NCBI RefSeq assembly: GCF_002368415.1
Contig: NZ_AP018290.1
Location: 4,849,614 to 4,913,613 of the forward strand
Length of the DNA: 64,000 bases
Direction of reading: 5' to 3'
DNA from: Calothrix sp. NIES-4105
Lineage (GTDB): Bacteria; Cyanobacteriota; Cyanobacteriia; Cyanobacteriales; Nostocaceae
The notes beneath the pieces were generated by a model. The model did not search any database, was not told where the DNA came from, and saw only the letters and a list, made by a program, of their open reading frames with translations. Shown one piece after another: positions 27,525 through 35,335 of this stretch. The translations under genes and the position numbers were made by a program. Each line of letters starts with the position of its first letter. Position 1 is the stretch's first letter.

Positions 27525-29600
27525 ATGCAGAAGCCACCTAACCAAGACTCCCAACCTCAAAACCAACTTTATCTATCTAGACGACCCGTCAGCTTTTTGT
27601 TATTTAATGCGGTCGCTATTCTAGCTGTAATAGGTATGGCTCGTATCCTCATTGAGATTTTTAACACCCAACAAATACTTAAACCTGCTGTCGGTGTTGA
27701 GGCAGCGGTCAAGCCGCCAATTGTTCAACCTGCGACTCGTGAAAATATCAAACACATCGAAAGCAAAAATAAAGGCAATCAGCAACGGGAGCAAGGCAAT
27801 GCAATTATTTTACCCTGGAAAAACTTTTGGGAAACTCCTAGAGGGCAGGAACACCAACAGTTAACGCAGACAGGGAAACGCATATACTATCCTTCAAAAA
27901 TGTTTACAGTAAATGCGAACACACTTATAGCCAACCTCCAACCTCTTAACAAAGAGAAGCCGCAGCAGAATTTTCTGGAGCCGCAATCGCGCGAATCACA
28001 CGCTACGCGAACGCAGGTTGCCTTTGGATTACACCCGTCAACCTCTATCCCGGTTCTGACAGAGAATAACAGAGCGCCAGAAGAAATTCAAAGCAGCAGC
28101 TCACCAAAAGCATTCTCAGGTGGAAGGGAACGAAAGGGAAGTGTCTCTTACGGAGAATCGTCGATCAAGTTTAAGTTAACGGCACAGACCCAAGCTCATC
28201 AAACTCCAACAGCAGCAGCGCTAATTTCTCAGAATCAATTTTCACTAGCTGAAAATAGTCGCAAACAAAATCAACAGCAATCATTACCTCTTGCTCGCAC
28301 AATTGCACTGCGAATTTCTGATATTGTCGCCTTGGCTCTGGCAAACAATAGAACTATTAAAAACTCATATCTCGAAAGGATAGCTCAAAGACAAGACCTA
28401 GCAGTGGAAGAAGATAAATTTGCCCCTCAGATTACACCTACCCTGTTGATGTCGGCTGGTCAATCCGGTACTGGAACCACAACTACTAATGATATTGGTC
28501 TTGAGGCAAAAATGAAAATTCCAACTGGGGGGGAATTGAGCGTAGGGTTAACAAATAATGCTCTAATGCCAAAAATTACTTTTAACCAACCTTTACTAAG
28601 AGGATTTGGAGTCGATGTCAATAGAGCTTCAATTCAGACTGCTCGACTCACAGAAAAAACCAATATCTTGGGTTTAAAATTAACATTGATTAATACCATT
28701 ACGGATGCAATTTTGGCATACCGAAATTTACTCCGCGCGCAGGAACGACTGAAAATTGAGCAGCTTTCCCTAAAAAGTGCCCAAGAAATCCTCGAAATTA
28801 ACAAAGCTTTGATTGCAGCAGGTAGATTGGCGCCTGTTGAGATTATTCAAAGTGAAACTGCTATCGCTAATCGACAAGTAAGCTTGGTAGCTGCCCAAAA
28901 TACTCTTGAGTCAGCAAAGTTAGCTTTACTTCAAATTCTCGATATCGATCAAAATACCAATATTGTGGCAGCAGAAATTCCCAAAGCATTACCCGTTGCT
29001 TTAGACTCAAATAAACTTCGACAATTAGCGCTCTCAAATCACCCAGACTATTTACAGGCACAGTTAAACCTTGACAAGGCTAAACTTGACCTATTGCAGG
29101 CAAAAAACAACAGACGCTGGGACTTGGGATTGAATATCAGTTATGACAACACAACGGTTAATAATAATACAACACCAGATGTAAGAGCAGGGCTAACTTT
29201 TAGCAAAACATTAGGGGATCGAACACCGGAACAGAGATTTCAGCGCAGTCGAGTCAACCTACTGCAAACCGAAAATAATTTGAAGGAGCAGCTTGAAAGC
29301 TTAGAGATTCAGGTAACAGACAGAATTAGAGATGTTAATTTAAGTTTCTCTCAAGTGCAACTCGCGCGACAAGCTAGGGAGTCTTCGGAACGACAACTAG
29401 AGATTGAAAGAGAAAAACAGAGATTAGGAAGGGGATCTGGAGTTTTCGAGATTGTCAGTCTTCAAGATAGTTTGGTAGAGGCAAGAAATGCAGAACTGAA
29501 TGCAACTATAGAGTATCTAAATGCCTTAACAAACCTTGATCGTTCTGTCGGAACCACGTTAGACAGTTGGCAGGTAAAAATTGAAACAACTAAAAGCTGA
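27525..29600 (+). CDS. TolC-family outer membrane efflux protein with long N-terminal extension
   Basis: The 691-residue protein has a hydrophobic segment near residues 22-45. A Gln/Pro-rich extension, presumably disordered, runs to about 255. The TolC domain follows (ALRISDIVALALANNRTIKN onward), with two helical repeats, KITFNQPLLRGFG and a conserved DRIRDV-containing helix near the end. Usual TolC proteins are 420-550 residues, so the extension is notable. It should supply the outer membrane channel for the HlyD- and MacA-type adaptors in this window. Confidence 0.88.
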   Translation: MQKPPNQDSQPQNQLYLSRRPVSFLLFNAVAILAVIGMARILIEIFNTQQILKPAVGVEAAVKPPIVQPATRENIKHIESKNKGNQQREQGNAIILPWKNFWETPRGQEHQQLTQTGKRIYYPSKMFTVNANTLIANLQPLNKEKPQQNFLEPQSRESHATRTQVAFGLHPSTSIPVLTENNRAPEEIQSSSSPKAFSGGRERKGSVSYGESSIKFKLTAQTQAHQTPTAAALISQNQFSLAENSRKQNQQQSLPLARTIALRISDIVALALANNRTIKNSYLERIAQRQDLAVEEDKFAPQITPTLLMSAGQSGTGTTTTNDIGLEAKMKIPTGGELSVGLTNNALMPKITFNQPLLRGFGVDVNRASIQTARLTEKTNILGLKLTLINTITDAILAYRNLLRAQERLKIEQLSLKSAQEILEINKALIAAGRLAPVEIIQSETAIANRQVSLVAAQNTLESAKLALLQILDIDQNTNIVAAEIPKALPVALDSNKLRQLALSNHPDYLQAQLNLDKAKLDLLQAKNNRRWDLGLNISYDNTTVNNNTTPDVRAGLTFSKTLGDRTPEQRFQRSRVNLLQTENNLKEQLESLEIQVTDRIRDVNLSFSQVQLARQARESSERQLEIEREKQRLGRGSGVFEIVSLQDSLVEARNAELNATIEYLNALTNLDRSVGTTLDSWQVKIETTKS

Positions 29601-29652
29601 GTTTTTGCGTTGTGCAATTGCCGTGCCAATAGAATATTGTAGGCAATTAATA

Positions 29653-29681
29653 AGCCCCCAAGTGGCAAGCTATTGGGGGCT
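29653..29681. terminator. Hairpin terminator between convergent genes
   Basis: AGCCCCCAA pairs exactly with TTGGGGGCT across an 11-base loop. It lies 52 bp after the TolC stop and 35 bp before the end of the opposing small secreted gene. Confidence 0.75.
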
Positions 29682-29715
29682 GTCCTACATTTATTTCAGA
29701 TAGCTTTTTAGAGTG

Positions 29716-30135
29716 CTACCGAAGCGATAGCCGTGAGATGTTGCCTACACGATGTTGAGGTAACTCTGACCGACCGTAGGGTATACTTCTACAGTTGGTA
29801 ACGTTTACAGTTCCGGGATTTGATATGTAAGTACATCTATTTCCAGAATACATGTTGCAGTGTTCCTTAAATACCCATTTCCCCTTCCTTTTTACGTAGA
29901 CATCACAAATTCTAATGTAATCTACTTCAAGAGCATGAAGTTTTGGTGCAGCAGTACAGGTAGGTTTCTGAGATACGCTCTCTACCAAATTCCTTGTATT
30001 TGGAAAGGCATTCGCCTGAGCCGCTCCCGCTCCGCTTATTCCCAAAGCAAGACAAGCTCCAGCGGCAGCAATTGATAATTTAAGTTTTGTGACCATAGTT
30101 TTCGGAATATATTTTGAGATAAGTTTTGCTCCCAT
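29716..30135 (-). CDS. Small secreted Cys-containing protein, unknown
   Basis: The reading frame encodes 139 residues. A start at 30096 (MVTKLKLSIAAAGACLALGI) would give a classical signal peptide ending AAQANA; the longer start adds a basic stretch. The mature part has six Cys (TCTAAP, IRICDVY, EHCNMYSGNRC, VTNCRS), suggesting disulfides. Its function is not recognised. The upstream region is copy B of the duplicated regulatory segment, which ties it to the secreted protein at 26848. Confidence 0.7.
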   Translation of the reverse strand: MGAKLISKYIPKTMVTKLKLSIAAAGACLALGISGAGAAQANAFPNTRNLVESVSQKPTCTAAPKLHALEVDYIRICDVYVKRKGKWVFKEHCNMYSGNRCTYISNPGTVNVTNCRSIPYGRSELPQHRVGNISRLSLR

Positions 30136-30199
30136 TCAATGCGGACTAATACCTTTAGGGCGACATGGAGGTGCAAAAGTTTATGTTTCCTATTAACGT

Positions 30200-30515
30200 G
30201 TAGGTTTGGTTATCGTTTTTTTCACCTACTTTTATCGATAGAACTAAGCTGTCAATGCCTAATCTATCTAATTAAATTTTTATATGAGTTTATATATGAA
30301 GTCAAGGTGATAAACCTTGTTTATAAAACATAACTACACTAGTTATGTTTTGATATTGTCTAAATTTCAAAATCTCAAGAGTATTGACATTATTAAATAG
30401 TAACATTTATCTAATTTTATATTTTTTGGAAAACTTGATTATTAAATTTATAATTTTTTGCGTTCAAAAGTAAGATACTTTTGTTTCCGAAACTTACATA
30501 AAAGTTCGGTTAGTT
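30200..30515. repeat. Duplicated regulatory region, copy B
   Basis: This is similar to 26990-27300 in block order and spacing, including the 19-bp CATAACT repeat and TTTTGTTTCCGAAACTTAC. It lies between two divergent small secreted-protein genes. Confidence 0.7.
30329..30347. promoter_or_regulatory. Inverted repeat CATAACT-N5-AGTTATG, copy 4
   Basis: CATAACTACACTAGTTATG has perfect 7-bp arms. It lies in the divergent gap between the small secreted genes at 30135 and 30707. Confidence 0.65.
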
Positions 30516-30569
30516 GGCGATGTCTGTGTAAAACTTAAGTGCCTTACATTCTCCTTGGCAATTAGTTTT

Positions 30570-30605
30570 AAGTTTTGTAAATAAAATATGATGTTTGTGT
30601 AAAAC
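30570..30605 (+). promoter_or_regulatory. Bipartite AAGTTTTGTAA-N18-GTAAAAC element
   Basis: This copy lies about 100 bp upstream of the secreted protein at 30707. AATTAAGCAGAGTTTAC follows, echoing the sequence behind the copies near 17150 and 17645. Confidence 0.45.
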
Positions 30606-30706
30606 TGGCACCATGAAAACTGAGAATTAAGCAGAGTTTACCTCGACAATTTGGAATCGTTTATATTTCGGAAATTACTGATAATCTACTTCTTCAAAAA
30701 TTAATT

Positions 30707-31138
30707 ATGCCACGAAAAAATCATGTAGTAGCATTTCTTGCATCTGCAAATATTGCCTCAATATTTGCCACTTCTTTTGCAGCTATACCTAAAGCAGAAG
30801 CAACGTCAAGTGGTTGCTCTGGTGGGTCGTGTGTGTTTGTGCAAGGCGGGGGCTTGCACGTTAATACCGTTCAAGGTGGAGTAAAAGTAGGTACTAGAAA
30901 GAGTGTTTATGGTCATGTAGAAATTTGGGGATCAGGCTTTCATAAGAACACGTCGGATAAGACTTACAGAGAATGTAATTCTCAAACGGGTGGATGTAAT
31001 GTTATAGTTAAAGACCGCGAAATTGTTCGCCTTAATCGCAATCTACCAAACGGCTCGAAAGTTTGTGCGAGGTTTTGGCGCAAACAAGGTAGCGGTTACG
31101 CTGATGAAGATATTGCTTGCGTAACAATAACACGTTAA
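30707..31138 (+). CDS. Small secreted Cys-containing protein, unknown
   Basis: The 143-residue protein has a signal peptide (FLASANIASIFATSFAAIPKAEA). The mature domain of about 110 residues has six Cys (SGCSGGSC, CNSQTGGC, VCARFW, IACVTITR) and beta-strand-like segments such as YGHVEIWGSGFH. The layout recalls small secreted domains of actinobacteria and cyanobacteria with unknown roles. No family can be named. It has its own bipartite upstream element and a clear terminator. Confidence 0.7.
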   Translation: MPRKNHVVAFLASANIASIFATSFAAIPKAEATSSGCSGGSCVFVQGGGLHVNTVQGGVKVGTRKSVYGHVEIWGSGFHKNTSDKTYRECNSQTGGCNVIVKDREIVRLNRNLPNGSKVCARFWRKQGSGYADEDIACVTITR

Positions 31139-31153
31139 TTAGCAATCAAATAG

Positions 31154-31194
31154 TCCCTCATGCTTGTTCTATGGTCTGAGGGATTTTAGTTTTT
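31154..31194 (+). terminator. Rho-independent-like terminator
   Basis: TCCCTCA pairs with TGAGGGA and is followed by TTTTAGTTTTT. It is 15 bp after the stop of the small secreted protein. Confidence 0.75.
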
Positions 31195-31259
31195 ATATAC
31201 GTAAATATAATGTACTAATTACAACTTAAAACTTTAATTATTAGTAATGATTTTTGATG

Positions 31260-31295
31260 AAGTTTTGTAAAGAATTGGCAATGGATGTGTAAAAG
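31260..31295 (+). promoter_or_regulatory. Bipartite AAGTTTTGTAA-N18-GTAAAAG element upstream of exoprotein 3
   Basis: It is nearly identical to 17755-17790 and stands at the same distance from an exoprotein start. TAGGCGCCTATC follows in both. Confidence 0.5.
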
Positions 31296-31373
31296 TTAGG
31301 CGCCTATCTCTGAGAATTAGCAGTGACTAATAGTGCAGCGTCATCGTTGTTAAGTAACTGCTACAGGGGGGCA

Positions 31374-34300
31374 ATGTTAAAAATGACACGATATAAGCGT
31401 TTTTGGCGATGGTTCAGTGGGCTAGGAAGTTTGTTAGCTTTTGGGGGAGTAATTGTATCTACAAATTGTGCGTTAGCGCAGCAGAGTAACATTGTTCCTG
31501 ATAATACCTTGGGCACCGAAAGTTCTGTTGTTACACCAAATGTTGATATCAATGGTATAAAAAGTGAGCAGATATCAGGGGGAGCAAGTCGAGGAAATAA
31601 CCTATTTCATAGTTTTCAAGAATTCAATATTAGGGACGGACGAGGCGCCTATTTTGATAATCCTGCTGGTATTGAAAATATTTTGAGTCGCGTAATAGGG
31701 GGTAACGCCTCTTCCATTTTAGGAAAACAGGGTGTATTGGGTAATGCAAACTTATTTTTGATTAATCCGAAAGGTATAATTTTTGGTAAAAATGCCAGTT
31801 TGGATGTTAAAGGTTCATTTATAGCGAGTACAGCAAGCAGTTTGAAGTTTGCCGATGGCACACAGTTTAGTGCGACTGCTCCTCAAGCTACATCGTTGCT
31901 GACTGTAAGTGTTCCAATTGGGTTACAATATGGAGAAAATGTTGGAAGTATTCTCAACCAATCCTCTGGACGCAATAGTAATAATCAAATCGTTGGCTTA
32001 CAGGTTGAACCTGATAAAACCTTGGCATTAGTGGGTGGTGATGTAATGCTGTTAGGAGGTCGTCTGACGACAGCAGGAGGACGAATTGAACTAGGCAGTG
32101 TCGCCGATAATAGTTTGGTTAGCTTGAACCCAACAGATAACGGCTATACTCTCGGATACGAGAGCGTACAAAACTTCCAAGATATAAAACTGTCCCAACG
32201 CGCGGTTGTCAACGCCAGTGGTAGTGGTGGTGGTGATATCCAGCTTTCAGGTAGGCATGTTAGACTCACCGATGGTTCCCAAGTTCAAGCTAATACTAAT
32301 GATTCAAAATCTGGAGGAATTATAGCTGTGACAGCTTCAGAAGCTGTGGAAATAATTGGCACATCAGCAGACGGTAAAGAGCGCAGCAGGTTGAGAACTG
32401 AGACACAAGGTGATGGAAAAGCAGGAGCAATATCAATTACCACCAAAAGGTTGAGTGTTCAAAATGGGGCACTGATATCAACAGGTGCTTCTTTAAATAA
32501 CGGGGTTCCTATATCCGCTAAAAAAGGAGCAGCAGGAAATCTTACTATCCGCGCTTCTGATGTGGTTGAGGTAATTGGAGAAAGAGCAGATAGCAATTTT
32601 GAGAGTCGCTTGACAACTCAGACGGCAGGCAGTGAATCTGCCAATGCCGGGGATATAACAATCACTACAAACAGGTTAGTTGTCAAGGGAGGAGGACAGA
32701 TATCTGCTGGAACTTATCCTCGTAGCCAAGGTGAAGGAGGAAGTTTAACTATTACTGCTTCTGATTCGATAGAGGTAAATGGAGCATCGGCAGATGGTAA
32801 GGAAGTAAGCCGCTTGACAAATTTGACAACAGGTGAAGGGAATGCCAAAAACTTGACGATTACTACTGGAAAGTTAATTGTTCAGGGCGGGGGACGGGTA
32901 CATGCTGGTAGCATGTCTAGTAGTAGTAATCCTGATAACTTTAGTTTAGGGTCAGGGGGTAATTTGAATATAACCGCTTCTGACTCTGTTGAGATAATTG
33001 GAGGTTTAGAATATAGCGCACTAAGAAATAATGTAAGCAACCGCAGCCGTATAACAACACAAGCGGAAGGTGCAGGAAATGCAGGAGATTTAACAATTAC
33101 TACTGGAAAATTAGTTATTCAGGATGGCGCCCAAGTATCTGCTGGCACTCTTGGTGCATCTAATAACCAGCTAGCAGGACGTTCTGATGGGGGGGATGTC
33201 AATATTAATGTGACCGGGGCAGTTGATATTGTTGGGAGGAGAGGCACATCCTCCAGTGGAATTTTCAGCAATGTGGGAAAGGGGAAAGTTGGCGATGCAG
33301 GTAGTATTACTATAAATTCTGGTTCTTTCTCATTACGAGATGGCGCTCTACTTTCCGCTGAAACTTCTGGACAAGGGAATGCCGGAAATGTGACAGTGCG
33401 GGCACGAGATGCTATTTCTCTTGAACGTGCCAGCATCAACAGCAGCGTGCAAGCTTCGGGTGTAGGTAACGGAGGCAATATTGACATCAATGCTGTAACG
33501 TTGTCACTAATTAGTGGCGATAGATTGCTAAATTCCACAACTTCTGGACAAGGGAATGCCGGAAATGTGACAGTGTGGGCACGAGATGCTATTTTTCTTG
33601 AACGTGCTAGCATCAACACCAATGTAGAATCTGGGGGTGTAGGTAAGGGAGGCAATATTGACATTAATGCTGCAACGCTGTCACTAATTGATTCAGGTCA
33701 ACTGCAAACTTCCACTAGTAGTACATCTAATAACCAACCAGGAGGACGGGGGGATGCGGGGAATGTCAATGTTAATGTAACTGGAGCAGTTAATATTGCT
33801 GGAAGAGTCGGTAATTCCCCCAGTGGGATTTTTAGCTATGTGGGAACGGGGACAGTTGGCGATGCAGGTAATATTACTATCAATTCAGGTTCTTTATCAT
33901 TACAAAATGGCGCTCGACTTTCTACTCAAACTTTTACACAAGGGAATGCCGGAAATGTGACAGTGCGCGCACGAGATGCTGTTTCTCTTATTACAAATGC
34001 TGGCATCAACGGCAGGATAGAAGCTTTGGGTGAAGGAAAAGCAGGCAATATCAACATCAATGCTGCTTCTTTATCACTAATTGATGGCTCTCAACTGCAA
34101 ACTGCCACTGGTAGTGCATCCAATAACCGGCCAGGAGGACGGGGTGATGCGGGGGATGTCAATGTTAAAGTTACTGGGGCAGTTGAGATTGTTGGAGGCA
34201 CATCATCCCTCAGTGGGATTTTTAGCTATGTGGGAAGGGAGACAGTTGGCGATGGGGGTAATATTACTATCGATTCTGGTTCTTTATCATTACAAAATCG

Positions 34301-35267
34301 CGCTGAACTTTCTACTCAAACTTTCGCACAAGGGAATGCAGGCACAATCACAGTTAATGCGGCTGATTTTGTCACCATTTCTGGTAGCAGTTCTAACTTT
34401 AACACTGGTTTATTTGTTAACTCCCAAACTACAACGGGTACAACTGGAAATATTATCGTTACCTCACCTAAAGTTACCCTAAAAAACAATGGCAGACTCA
34501 ACGCTCAATCTACATCGGGTAACGGTGGCAACATTAACTTACAAACTGATTTACTTTTTCTGCGTCGTGGCGCCCAAATCTCTACCACCGCAGGTACGGC
34601 ACAAGCTGGTGGTGATGGTGGGAATATTAATATTGATGCTCCGTCGGGCTTCATCGTTGCTGCTTCAAGGGAAAATAACGACATCACCGCGAATGCGTTT
34701 AGAGGCAGTGGAGGGAGAGTCACAATTAACGCTACTGGTATTTTTGGTATGACAGTGCGTAGTCGAGAAGACTTAGTGAGGCTGCTAGGAACTAACTTAA
34801 ATCCTCAATTCCTACCCACGAATGACATCACAGCATTTTCCCAGACAAATCCGACTTTAAACGGTACTATAACAGTTAATAGCCCAGATGTTGACCCTAA
34901 TCGCGGCTTACTTAACTTGCCAACCGTACCAATTGACACCTCTGTGGTACAGAGTTGTACTGCGGGTGGCTTTCAAGCACAAAGCAAGTTTGTTATTACT
35001 GGACGTGGCGGTTTACCCTCTAATGCAGGTGAAACCCTTACAAGTAATGCAGTTCAAGTAGGTTTAGTTACTCTCAAACCGGAAGTTGCTCAACTCTCGA
35101 CTCCAGTATCCACAAATTCGATTAAATCTGCACCAGTTCCGATTATAGAAGCTACTGGTTGGGTAAAGGATGCTAGTGGCAACGTGGTTCTCACGGCGAA
35201 TGCGTCTACTGTCACGCCTTATGATTCTTGGCAAAAAACAGCTGATTGCCGTGGATATAATCCATAG
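31374..35267 (+). CDS. Two-partner-secretion exoprotein 3
   Basis: The 1297-residue protein has a start and signal region nearly identical to exoprotein 2 (MLKMTRYKRFW, LGSLLAFGGVIVSTNCALAQ). The ATG at 31374 is preferred over the GTG at 31323 by this comparison. The TPS domain is complete (NLFHSFQEFNI, NLFLINPKGIIFGKNA). Three long repeats of roughly 130-190 residues lie between residues 580 and 985, each with SGIFS(N/Y)VG and QGNAG(N/T). The C-terminal module is shared with the other exoproteins (VVQSCTAGGFQAQS, TADCR). It stands 68 bp ahead of the secreted TPR/CHAT gene, a pairing that suggests a joint function. Confidence 0.9.
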   Translation: MLKMTRYKRFWRWFSGLGSLLAFGGVIVSTNCALAQQSNIVPDNTLGTESSVVTPNVDINGIKSEQISGGASRGNNLFHSFQEFNIRDGRGAYFDNPAGIENILSRVIGGNASSILGKQGVLGNANLFLINPKGIIFGKNASLDVKGSFIASTASSLKFADGTQFSATAPQATSLLTVSVPIGLQYGENVGSILNQSSGRNSNNQIVGLQVEPDKTLALVGGDVMLLGGRLTTAGGRIELGSVADNSLVSLNPTDNGYTLGYESVQNFQDIKLSQRAVVNASGSGGGDIQLSGRHVRLTDGSQVQANTNDSKSGGIIAVTASEAVEIIGTSADGKERSRLRTETQGDGKAGAISITTKRLSVQNGALISTGASLNNGVPISAKKGAAGNLTIRASDVVEVIGERADSNFESRLTTQTAGSESANAGDITITTNRLVVKGGGQISAGTYPRSQGEGGSLTITASDSIEVNGASADGKEVSRLTNLTTGEGNAKNLTITTGKLIVQGGGRVHAGSMSSSSNPDNFSLGSGGNLNITASDSVEIIGGLEYSALRNNVSNRSRITTQAEGAGNAGDLTITTGKLVIQDGAQVSAGTLGASNNQLAGRSDGGDVNINVTGAVDIVGRRGTSSSGIFSNVGKGKVGDAGSITINSGSFSLRDGALLSAETSGQGNAGNVTVRARDAISLERASINSSVQASGVGNGGNIDINAVTLSLISGDRLLNSTTSGQGNAGNVTVWARDAIFLERASINTNVESGGVGKGGNIDINAATLSLIDSGQLQTSTSSTSNNQPGGRGDAGNVNVNVTGAVNIAGRVGNSPSGIFSYVGTGTVGDAGNITINSGSLSLQNGARLSTQTFTQGNAGNVTVRARDAVSLITNAGINGRIEALGEGKAGNININAASLSLIDGSQLQTATGSASNNRPGGRGDAGDVNVKVTGAVEIVGGTSSLSGIFSYVGRETVGDGGNITIDSGSLSLQNRAELSTQTFAQGNAGTITVNAADFVTISGSSSNFNTGLFVNSQTTTGTTGNIIVTSPKVTLKNNGRLNAQSTSGNGGNINLQTDLLFLRRGAQISTTAGTAQAGGDGGNINIDAPSGFIVAASRENNDITANAFRGSGGRVTINATGIFGMTVRSREDLVRLLGTNLNPQFLPTNDITAFSQTNPTLNGTITVNSPDVDPNRGLLNLPTVPIDTSVVQSCTAGGFQAQSKFVITGRGGLPSNAGETLTSNAVQVGLVTLKPEVAQLSTPVSTNSIKSAPVPIIEATGWVKDASGNVVLTANASTVTPYDSWQKTADCRGYNP

Positions 35268-35335
35268 TGAGAGCGCTGATATTGGCAACTAATGCTTATC
35301 TATTGTAAAAAAGCTTGGCGAACGAGGACTAGAAC

